A DNA stretch of 64,000 bases from Cohnella faecalis (GTDB lineage Bacteria > Bacillota > Bacilli > Paenibacillales > Paenibacillaceae): positions 1 through 64,000 of the forward strand of contig NZ_QXJM01000049.1 in the NCBI RefSeq assembly GCF_003570905.1, written 5' to 3'. The translations under genes and the position numbers were made by a program. Shown in pieces: positions 56,442 through 64,000 of the stretch. The notes beneath the pieces were generated by a model, which ran no database searches, was not told the DNA's origin, and saw only the letters and a program-made list of their open reading frames with translations. Position 1 is the first letter of the stretch. Each line of letters begins with the position of its first letter.

Positions 56442-57662
56442 ATGCCGCAAGCCGTCAAAGTTCGCAAAGCGGATGAGGAATCGACTCGCAGCCGTTCACA
56501 TTCGCGGGAAGAATCCGAGCAGGAAGAGCAATCGGAGGAAGCCGAACAAAGCCCCGACAAAGCTGCCACTATGGAGAGATTGAAAGCCGAAGGGGCGGTT
56601 CGCGTTTTTCCGGGCATGGATGCGGGTCCGAAGCCGGAAGCGCCGGAAGCGACCGAAGCTCCTACCGCGCCTCAGGCAGCAACCGCGCCTTCCGCCGAAG
56701 TCGAAGCGTCCGAAGGCGAGTCCGAAGGGGTCGGAACAGGGATAAGCCAAGATTTTCACGATCGCGTTAAACGGGAGACGGATGCGGCTAACAACCCCAA
56801 ATGGTACAATCTCCCCCAACATATAAGCAATGCCCGCCACGGCGAGTGGGATTTGTCCAAAAGCCGCGAGCGAAGCGGCAACCGCAAGCAGGACGTGAAT
56901 CTTGAAGAGGATGTGCGGACGAACCAGATCGAAAAGCGGATTTTGCCGGGCAAGTTCGATATTAAGCAAAAGGCGAAGAACGCCGTAAACGACGTCATTC
57001 AAAACCCGGGACAGACGGCTGCAGGCATGATTCCGCTCGTCGGCAAAGGCATTCAGCAGAAGATGGCCGAGAAGTATGACGTGAAGGAACGGGATCTTAT
57101 GAGGGGGATCGCGGCTACGTCGACCGACGAGTCGATCCAATCGAGCGCGGCTTCCCAAGCGAAAGCGCTTGGCACGAAAATTACCACCGGACGGGTCAAG
57201 GCGGGGATCGGCACCGTGACGGGGATTGCCGGCAATATCATTCCGGGTGCCGGCCAAGTCGCGGGTGCGGTTGGAACGGCCGCAGGCATGATCGGCGATA
57301 TTGCTACTTCCGGCGCACAAACACAGGTCAAGAAGGCTCGAGCGCGCGAAGAAGCCCGCAGGGCGATGGGCAAAAAGGAGTTCGCGGGCTACGAGAACAT
57401 CGATGAATTCATCGGACTGGAGCAACAACGACATGCTCTAGTCGACGCAGGCAAAGGGAAGGCAGGCGCAGCGGCTCCGGCTATAGACGGTCAGGATCAG
57501 GTCAAGCGACTGACAGCTCATGCGCGGGGAGAAACGGAGCATCACAAACACTACAAGAGGCGTGCGAAAGAAGTGGAACAGGAGAGGGCTGCAGCGGCCA
57601 AGCCCAAAGAAGAAGGAACAGGGCTTATGTCCAGAATGAAAAAGTTTTTCGGCCGTTCCTAG
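56442..57662 (+). CDS. Low-complexity protein of unknown function paired with an AAA ATPase (406 aa)
   Basis: Hydrophilic protein with a disordered N-terminus rich in Ser/Arg/Glu (STRSRSHSREESEQEEQSEE) and a Pro/Ala/Glu stretch (60-100). A central region follows (AANNPKWYNLPQHISNARHG, TNQIEKRILPGKFDIKQKAK). Residues about 240-290 form a Gly/Ala-rich amphipathic or membrane-inserting segment (VTGIAGNIIPGAGQVAGAVG). The basic C-terminal tail ends SRMKKFFGRS. No catalytic motif is visible. The Gly/Ala-rich middle recalls toxin or pore-forming carrier segments. AAAGGAG serves the start at 56442. The AAA ATPase gene follows after 42 bases, so they probably work together. Confidence 0.75.
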   Translation: MPQAVKVRKADEESTRSRSHSREESEQEEQSEEAEQSPDKAATMERLKAEGAVRVFPGMDAGPKPEAPEATEAPTAPQAATAPSAEVEASEGESEGVGTGISQDFHDRVKRETDAANNPKWYNLPQHISNARHGEWDLSKSRERSGNRKQDVNLEEDVRTNQIEKRILPGKFDIKQKAKNAVNDVIQNPGQTAAGMIPLVGKGIQQKMAEKYDVKERDLMRGIAATSTDESIQSSAASQAKALGTKITTGRVKAGIGTVTGIAGNIIPGAGQVAGAVGTAAGMIGDIATSGAQTQVKKARAREEARRAMGKKEFAGYENIDEFIGLEQQRHALVDAGKGKAGAAAPAIDGQDQVKRLTAHARGETEHHKHYKRRAKEVEQERAAAAKPKEEGTGLMSRMKKFFGRS

Positions 57663-57704
57663 ACGCTTCATTCGTATATGGGCCGATAGAGGGAGGGGAG
57701 AGGT

Positions 57705-59845
57705 ATGGAACAAGTCATACCGAAGCGGAACCTGGCGTCGGCGAACGCCGAAGCTCCTTATGCCGACGGGATCGAATACGTGCAGGGCTGGCTTCAGTGG
57801 CTGGATGCCGGCATCGAATGGCGGATGAGCCCGGACGGCGACGCTAGGGCCCGGCTGGCCGAACGGCTGGAAAGCGCGTTTCGGAGGTCGGAGCTGCGAA
57901 CGCGCTTAAGCGAAGAGGCGAACGTGTTTTTGCCGCTTCCTTATTTGGCGCGCATATTCGGACTGACGAAGCTGGAAGAAAGAATGATCTTCATCTGTCT
58001 TGCCATCGAAATCGACCGTAAATACGAAGGAGCTTTCGAACTGCTGCAAGAGGAGCGGGGAGCGGCCTACCCTCGCCGGGATTTGGTCGCTTCTCTGGCA
58101 GGAAGGGACGAGGAGGAGCGCTTTCAGGCGGTTCGAGCGCTGAGAGACGACGGCTTGCTTCGCCGTTTTTTTCTGCGCGAGCCTGCAGGCGTTCGCAAAT
58201 ACGAAACGACGATTAACCGGTATTGCCGCCTGGATGAAAGAATCGTCCGATTCATTCTGGATTCCGCCAGCTTGCCCCCTTCGATGGAACGATATATGAG
58301 CCTGCTTTCTCCTGGCGACCAGCCTCCGGCCCTTCTTGGCCATGAAGATATTCAGGCTAAGCTGCGCAAGTGGATCACACGGCGCGCTTCCGGTTCGGAG
58401 GTTTCGAATTCGGCCTTGATTATTTCGTTGTGGGGAACGGAAGGAGCAGGCAAAAAAACGCAGCTCGCTCATCTGGGGCATTACTTCAACGAGCCGATGT
58501 TGTTCGTGGATATGACGAAGGTTCCGGAGGAAGAGCGTGAAGGGCCGGATGCGCTCGACAACGTATTTCGCGAAGCGGCCATTCAACAAGCGCTGCCGGT
58601 TCTTTGCGGATTTCTTCTGCAGGAAGACTCGGAGGCGATGCGGAATCGGAAGCGGGAGCTGCTTGATCGGCTAAAGACGATGTCCGGCATTGTTTTTGTT
58701 CTCTCGGAACAGCCTTGCCAACCGATCGACCTGCGCAGCCGAATCGATCTGGAGCTGGAAATTCCTCCGCTGGAGGGCGAGAAACGGTCGGATGCCTGGA
58801 GGACGCTTGCCGCAGCTTACGAAGTCGACGAATCGGTGGACTGGGGTATTTTGGCTTCCCGCTTTGTTTTTAGCCCGGGGCAAATGTCGAATGCGATGCG
58901 GACGGCCCGCACGTTATCCGAATGGAGGCAGGAGGAAGGCAAGTCCGGCCCGATTCGTTGGAGCGATATGGTTGAAGCGTGTTATAAGCAGTTGAACCAC
59001 CATCTAGACGCCAAGGCGAAGAGGCTGACGCCCAAAAAACGGTGGGAAGACCTCGTCCTCCCCGAAGCCCAAACGAAGAAGCTCCGACACGCCTGCAATC
59101 ATATTCAGTACAAGCATACCGTATATGGGTTGTGGGGGTTCGACAAGAAGCTTTCTTACGGCACCGGCGTCAGTCTGCTGTTCTCCGGCCCTCCCGGCAC
59201 GGGCAAGACGATGGCGGCCGAAGTTGTCGCAAAAGAGCTGGACATGGAAATCTATAAAATTGATCTGTCGCAGATTATAAGCAAATATATCGGCGAAACC
59301 GAGAAAAATTTGCGCGAAATATTCGACGAAGCGGAAAAGAGCTGCGCCATTCTGTTCTTCGACGAAGCCGACGCTTTGTTCGGCAAACGTTCGGAGGTCA
59401 AAGATTCGCACGACAAGAACGCCAATACGGAAGTCGCCTTTTTGCTGCAGAAGATTGAGGAGTACGGGGAATATCGATTATGGCGACGAACTATTTGCAA
59501 AACATAGACGAAGCCTTTTTGCGGAGAATCAACTATGTGATCCGCTTCTCCATACCCGACGAAGAGCAGCGAAAAGCGATCTGGCAAGGGATTTTCCCGG
59601 CGGAGACGCCGCTTGACCGGGAGCTCGACTACGATTTTCTCGCCCGCAAGCTGCCCGTGGCCGGAGGCAATATAAAAAATATGGCGATAACCGCCGCTTT
59701 CCTGGCAAGCGACAGCTCGGAAGCCGTCGGGATGAAGCATATTTTGAAGGCTTATCAATATGAATTGGACAAGACGAATCGCGCGATGACCAAAGACGAG
59801 CTGGCTGAGTACGCTTTTTACTTCGATGAAATTCATCTTTTGTAG
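57705..59845 (+). pseudogene. Double-AAA ATPase with N-terminal winged-helix-like region, one frameshift
   Basis: ATPase of about 713 residues if repaired. The N-terminal domain (PLPYLARIFGLTKLEERMIF) matches the helical region found before the AAA modules of contractile-injection-associated ATPases. A first, degenerate P-loop (LWGTEGAGKKTQLAHLG) is followed by a canonical AAA module: Walker A FSGPPGTGKTMAAEVVAKEL, Walker B CAILFFDEADALFGKRSEV and arginine-finger region IDEAFLRRINYVIRF. The frame breaks near 59465; adding one base restores EEYEGISIMATNYLQNIDEA. The product may remodel or load the upstream low-complexity protein. GGGAGGGGAGAGGT precedes ATG 57705. Confidence 0.85.
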
Positions 59846-59865
59846 CCGATTATTTTGTTATTTGG

Positions 59866-59904
59866 ACCGCTAATGGCTCCAGTTCCGGGCTATTAGCGGT
59901 TTTG
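59866..59904 (+). terminator. Terminator after the AAA ATPase gene
   Basis: ACCGCTAAT (59866-59874) pairs with ATTAGCGGT (59892-59900), followed by TTT. It separates this operon from the helicase gene. Confidence 0.75.
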
Positions 59905-59969
59905 TGCTTCTATTCAAGGAAATAGTTGGTTGTTTTAGAGGGAAATCGACAAAAAATGGAGAATTACTC

Positions 59970-60032
59970 ATGAAGCAGTCTATTAACTCTATTACCGAGG
60001 AACTAAGGATATGGATGAACGCACTGTTTTAA
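59970..60032 (+). CDS. Possible 20-residue leader peptide overlapping the helicase start
   Basis: ATG 59970 with TGGAGA upstream opens MKQSINSITEELRIWMNALF and stops at 60032, inside the helicase gene in another frame. It may couple translation to the helicase. Another reading is that it is the true N-terminus, split off by a missing base. Confidence 0.35.
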   Translation: MKQSINSITEELRIWMNALF

Positions 60033-62764
60033 TCGTTACAGATAAAGGCGATCAAACTAAGGATATTGCTAAGTACACCGTTTTGGAAAACGGAGTGGAA
60101 ATTCAATTTAAGAGCAGGCTGGAACCATACACGTATTCCACATCTAAAGTTAGTATTAAACGTAATCCCATACCAATAGATATTCGCGATCATAGGGTGC
60201 TGTATAGGGGAATGCCTCTTCGAAATGTGCAGGAGATGGTTGATTTTGAAGGAGTTATTAAAGTTTTTTTCGGAGATAAACATACACAAATTTATGATTC
60301 TGCTTTAATTCGGCTGGAGCACGCAGACGGCGATAACAATAAAATAGGGGAGCTCATGGAGTACTGGGCGGAAATTGCGCAACATGTTAAGACCGATGAC
60401 GAACCGGAAACGTTCTTAAAGAAACAATATTCCAAACTAAATGCTATTCATCCCGAAAGCGTATTGGCAGCTTATATGAACCAAACCCTTTCTACGCAAT
60501 CTAACCGAAGCTCTATTCCCGCCATTTTTCCGTTTCGATTTAATTTGAGTCAAATGCAGGCGCTGGAACAAGCGCTTCTCAGCAAGATTTCAATAATTGA
60601 AGGTCCTCCTGGTACAGGCAAAACACAAACCATTTTAAATATTTTAGCGAATGCCGCGATTATGCAAAATAAATCGGTAGCCGTCGTTTCCGGCAATAAT
60701 GCCGCCGTGCAAAATGTAAAAGATAAGCTGCAGAAGTACGGATACGACTTCATCGCGGCATCGCTCGGCAAAAAAGAAAATAAACAAGCGTTTTTTAGGA
60801 ATTTGCCCGAATATCGCGTAACAGAATGGAAAAGCGAAATTCAAGTTGAACAACTGACAGAGACCGTTCGCGACTTGTCCGAACGGCTTAAGCGACTGTT
60901 GGGACTAGCTAATCGCAAGGCCAAACTTGATCAGGACATCGCAGCCTATCGTCTGGAGCAAAAGCACTTCCATATACATAATCGTTCGCAGGATTTGGAT
61001 GGAATAAAGCGGCTGTTTCTTCGGCGCCAAACTCCCGATACTATAATCGCTTTTCTAGCGGACGAGTATTTTACGGGAAATCGTTCGTTGCGGTTTTTTC
61101 ATAAAGCCAACTTGCTTTTCAAGTATGGATTTTTTGATTTTAAAAAGCTGAAAGAAAGCCGTCTTGAATGGATTACAAAACTGCAAATGAAGTATTACGA
61201 GTCAAAATTGGCCGAATTGGAGCAGGAGAGCAGCGATATACAGATGGAGCTGGATCGATACTCCTTTTCTGACTTGTTGGATCGGCATGAATCGTATTCC
61301 TCAGCTCTGTTTAAGCACAAGCTGCACCACAAATATGAAGGCAAAACGACTTATCAAGGAAGTATGGGAAGCTATATTAGAGACTTCGACGAGTTTATCG
61401 AAAGCTTTCCAATAATGCTTAGTACGACGCATTCCTTGCGTTCTTGCATTCCTGAAGACTTTCTTTTTGATTATGTAATTATCGATGAAGCTTCTCAAGT
61501 AGATCTTCTGACGGGTGTACTTGCCTTATCTTGCTGCAAGCAGGTCATCGTAGTAGGAGACACTAAGCAATTGCCGCAAATTGTAGATGAAAAGATCCAA
61601 AGTAAGCTAGTAAATAGGCCTTCCAATGAAACGTACAATTATTTTAAGCATAGCTTGCTCTCTTCCATGCTTGCGATCTATGGTGAGAATGTTCCCCGTG
61701 TGATGTTAAAGGAGCATTACAGATGTCATCCTACCATCATTGGGTTTTGCAACAGTCAGTATTACAAGGGAGATTTAATTCCGTTTACGCCTGAAAAGGA
61801 GGCGGATATCCCGATCAGATTGCATTACACAGCTATTGGCAACCATATGAGAAGAGTGACCGTGAAGGGCAAAGAAGGAAAGTTTAATCATAGAGAGATT
61901 GATGCGATTAAAGAAGAAATTCTGGAAGAGCTTAGACTGGTCGATGTCCCGATGGAACATATTGGCTTCACAACTCCTTATCGTTTGCAGGTGGAAGAGG
62001 CTTCCTTGATTTTAGACCATAAAATTGAAATCGATACCGTTCATAGATATCAAGGGCGTGAGAAACCTATCATGATTCTTTCTACTGTTCTGGACCGAAC
62101 GAGAAATGGCCAGATCGGGAAAAAATTTGTTGAAAACTCATGTCTGGTCAATGTCGCCGTCTCTAGAGCCCAGAACCAATTTATTCTAGTAACTGACCAT
62201 GCTCTGTTTCGAAATTCCCGCAAAGATATTGGCAATTTAATACGATATATTGAATACAACAGCCTGCATGAGCATATCACCAGCAGCGAATTAATTTCCG
62301 TGTTTGACTTGTTATATTCAGAATACTCGGCAAAGCTTAATCAGTTGCAAAGTCGATTAGTTTCAAAATCGAGATATAAGTCTGAAAATATTATGTGGCG
62401 CGTACTAACAGACTTGCTAAGCGAAGAAAAGTACAAGTCCGTCTTTTTTGGCACACAAGTGTATCTAAAAGATTTGTTTAACAATGAAATTCGTTTCCGC
62501 GAGTCTCTCAATGAACAAGAGGAATCGTATATACGAAATAGAGCGTCATTTGATTTCGTTATATATGATGCCATTAATAAGCAGCCTCTGCTTGCGATTG
62601 AGGTGGATGGCTTTGCTTCTCATAGGAATAACCCGGATCAACCTAAACGGGATTTAATGAAAGACAGCATTTGTACAAAATATCATTTACCCTTATTAAG
62701 ACTTCCCACAACCGGTTCAGATGAAATTACAAAAATTAGGAATGCGCTGGAACAAGTTCTGTAA
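60011..62764 (+). CDS. SF1 (Upf1-like) helicase fused to a PD-(D/E)XK-type nuclease domain, candidate defence protein
   Basis: Protein of 917 residues. An N-terminal 170-residue region of unknown fold comes first. The SF1 motor has motif I IIEGPPGTGKTQTILNIL, motif II FDYVIIDEASQVDLL, motif III VVVGDTKQLPQI, motif IV-like LKEHYRCHPTIIGF, motif V VHRYQGREKPIMILST and motif VI LVNVAVSRAQNQFILV. A coiled-coil insertion lies between motifs Ia and II. The C-terminal 130 residues (FDFVIYDAINKQPLLAIEVD, then PKRDLMKDSICTKYHLPLLR) match a DUF2726/REase-like nuclease with acidic D...E-x-D and Lys. The gene is clearly more AT-rich than its neighbours. ATG 60011 follows GAGG. Confidence 0.86.
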   Translation: MDERTVLIVTDKGDQTKDIAKYTVLENGVEIQFKSRLEPYTYSTSKVSIKRNPIPIDIRDHRVLYRGMPLRNVQEMVDFEGVIKVFFGDKHTQIYDSALIRLEHADGDNNKIGELMEYWAEIAQHVKTDDEPETFLKKQYSKLNAIHPESVLAAYMNQTLSTQSNRSSIPAIFPFRFNLSQMQALEQALLSKISIIEGPPGTGKTQTILNILANAAIMQNKSVAVVSGNNAAVQNVKDKLQKYGYDFIAASLGKKENKQAFFRNLPEYRVTEWKSEIQVEQLTETVRDLSERLKRLLGLANRKAKLDQDIAAYRLEQKHFHIHNRSQDLDGIKRLFLRRQTPDTIIAFLADEYFTGNRSLRFFHKANLLFKYGFFDFKKLKESRLEWITKLQMKYYESKLAELEQESSDIQMELDRYSFSDLLDRHESYSSALFKHKLHHKYEGKTTYQGSMGSYIRDFDEFIESFPIMLSTTHSLRSCIPEDFLFDYVIIDEASQVDLLTGVLALSCCKQVIVVGDTKQLPQIVDEKIQSKLVNRPSNETYNYFKHSLLSSMLAIYGENVPRVMLKEHYRCHPTIIGFCNSQYYKGDLIPFTPEKEADIPIRLHYTAIGNHMRRVTVKGKEGKFNHREIDAIKEEILEELRLVDVPMEHIGFTTPYRLQVEEASLILDHKIEIDTVHRYQGREKPIMILSTVLDRTRNGQIGKKFVENSCLVNVAVSRAQNQFILVTDHALFRNSRKDIGNLIRYIEYNSLHEHITSSELISVFDLLYSEYSAKLNQLQSRLVSKSRYKSENIMWRVLTDLLSEEKYKSVFFGTQVYLKDLFNNEIRFRESLNEQEESYIRNRASFDFVIYDAINKQPLLAIEVDGFASHRNNPDQPKRDLMKDSICTKYHLPLLRLPTTGSDEITKIRNALEQVL

Positions 62765-62781
62765 ATCAGTGTCGATTAGGT

Positions 62782-64000
62782 TTACCCCGGTACGATCATA
62801 ACTCCGAGTCCTAGCGCCGCGCCTAGAGCCATGCCCGCATTCCTGGTCAGCGCGATCATTCCTCCAATTGAGCCTGCGTGCTCTATCGGAGCCTTTTGCA
62901 TCATGTAGCTGTTGTTCGGTGCGGCGATGAGACCCATTCCCATGCCGATTATTGCTAGAATACCGATAATGATCACGATAGGTAACGAATCGGGGAAAAA
63001 GGAAAAGACCGAGAGCCCTGCTCCCATGCATACGAACCCCGCAAACATAAAGGCTCTCGAACCGTAACGATCGGATAGGTGTCCGGCAAACGGTCCCGAT
63101 AATGCTAAAGCCGCCGGATAAGCGATCATAATCTTTCCTGCGGTTATCGGAGAGATATCGGCAACGCCGGACAAATAAAAGGGCATGGCGACCAGCACGG
63201 CATTGGCAACGGCAAAAGAGGCGCAACTAATAATTAAGCCAAAGGACACTGCCGGAATACGGAACACCTTGAGCGGCAAGAAGGGGGCGGCCTGACGCGA
63301 CTCTCGCAACAGAAGCAAGCGGAAAGCTGTGAAAGCTGCGACGAATAGAACGATCATTTCGACGGACAGCCATCCCCATGCCGCTGCGTTCGATAGGCCG
63401 AATAGGACAGAGCCGATTACAGCCGCAAACAATACCATTCCTGCAGCATCAAGGGGCACCGATTTTCTCTGTTGCCCGTGAGCCGGAACATAGCGCCATG
63501 CCAACCCTGTTGCCAAGAAGGCGATGGGAACATGAATCCAGAACAGCCAGTGCCAACTAAGCCGCTCCGCGATAAAGCCGCCTGCGACCGGCCCGGTCAT
63601 TCCCCCGAGGGCGACCGCGGTGCTGACGATGCCGAGTGCCCGGCCTCGGTTTTCCTTCGGCATATGAAGGGCGATCAGCGCAATATTGGTAGCTTGGAAC
63701 ATGGCAGCGCCAACGGCCTGAACCATCCTGAAAATAAGCAGGACGAGCATATTGGGAGAGAATGCGATCAGCACGGAGCTGACGGCGAACAACGCGAATC
63801 CGGCATTGTGAACCGAACGATGACCATAGCGATCGCCCAATTTACCCATCACCGGAAGCAGGGAAACGATAACGAGCAAGTAGCCGGTAGTTAGCCATTG
63901 CATCGATTCCAGACTCGTTTCAAAAACCTTTGTCATATGAGGAAGCGAAACGTTAACGATGCCCGCTGTAAAATGGGATATAAAAGCGCCTAAGCAAATG
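62782..64000 (-). CDS. MFS drug-efflux transporter, C-terminally truncated and running off the window
   Basis: Minus-strand DHA2/EmrB-like permease; the frame is still open at base 64000, so its start lies outside. Motif A-type loop GKLGDRYGHR and MFRMVQAVGAAMFQ-like helices are visible, as is the antiporter motif C region (ALGGMTGPVAGGFIAERLS). The C-terminus ends GLGVMIVPG only 18 bases from the helicase stop, after about 12 helices, whereas EmrB-like proteins normally have 14. The last 60-80 residues appear to be missing, as if lost at the junction with the helicase segment. A frameshift is the other possibility. Confidence 0.82.
   Translation of the reverse strand, partial: ICLGAFISHFTAGIVNVSLPHMTKVFETSLESMQWLTTGYLLVIVSLLPVMGKLGDRYGHRSVHNAGFALFAVSSVLIAFSPNMLVLLIFRMVQAVGAAMFQATNIALIALHMPKENRGRALGIVSTAVALGGMTGPVAGGFIAERLSWHWLFWIHVPIAFLATGLAWRYVPAHGQQRKSVPLDAAGMVLFAAVIGSVLFGLSNAAAWGWLSVEMIVLFVAAFTAFRLLLLRESRQAAPFLPLKVFRIPAVSFGLIISCASFAVANAVLVAMPFYLSGVADISPITAGKIMIAYPAALALSGPFAGHLSDRYGSRAFMFAGFVCMGAGLSVFSFFPDSLPIVIIIGILAIIGMGMGLIAAPNNSYMMQKAPIEHAGSIGGMIALTRNAGMALGAALGLGVMIVPG

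Overview
The window looks like part of the chromosome of an endospore-forming, moderately GC-rich Firmicute of the Paenibacillaceae (Paenibacillus/Cohnella-like). Evidence: a gerA-type germination operon, a YjcZ-type sporulation peptide, a secreted protein with a copper-amine-oxidase-N-like stalk domain, a small RelQ alarmone synthetase, the yhaO-yhaN pair, and strong AGGAGG ribosome sites with frequent TTG/GTG starts. The exact genus is inference.

Layout. 1-4.4 kb holds an MFS fragment, a large tandem array, and oxidoreductase, ATP-grasp and ferredoxin genes, all broken by single-base shifts. 4.6-20 kb is an envelope-signalling cluster: a CHASE2 adenylate cyclase, a FecR-domain exoprotein, an NHL-repeat protein and a giant 2863-residue FecR/beta-sandwich exoprotein. 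20-25.3 kb holds an L,D-transpeptidase and a three-gene phosphorelay (membrane CheA-like kinase, CheX, CheY). 25.3-31.6 kb is housekeeping: pyrD, alarmone synthetase, DUF309, an rRNA m5C methyltransferase, a pseudouridine synthase and a HAD phosphatase. 31.6-39.2 kb has yjcZ, a diguanylate cyclase, a glycosyltransferase and yhaO-yhaN. 39.3-41.9 kb is a second tandem array split by an IS256-family element. 42-47 kb has a YkvI-like protein, an ArsB-type transporter, a lipoprotein, xpt, two small unknowns and tRNA-Leu(CAG). 47.2-49.6 kb is a third array followed by a HipA-like kinase and KptA. 49.7-53.6 kb is gerAA-AC-AB. 53.7-59.8 kb has a GMC oxidoreductase with its small subunit and an unknown low-complexity protein paired with a double-AAA ATPase. 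60-62.8 kb is an AT-rich helicase-nuclease gene abutting a truncated MFS gene that runs off the window.

Three themes stand out. (1) Tandem repeats with the same 51-bp (17-codon) period occur at four places: three intergenic arrays of about 19, 24 and 8 units, and a short pair inside the rRNA methyltransferase gene. Two arrays share a core of about 27 bp, and the others show weaker similarity to it. I do not recognise this family. (2) At least 17 points in conserved genes need one added base to restore the reading frame, mostly at short homopolymers. Uncorrected consensus errors are the simplest explanation, so many 'pseudogenes' here may be intact. (3) Several accessory modules deserve follow-up: the FecR/CHASE2 cluster, the helicase-nuclease, the HipA-KptA pair and the AAA/partner pair.
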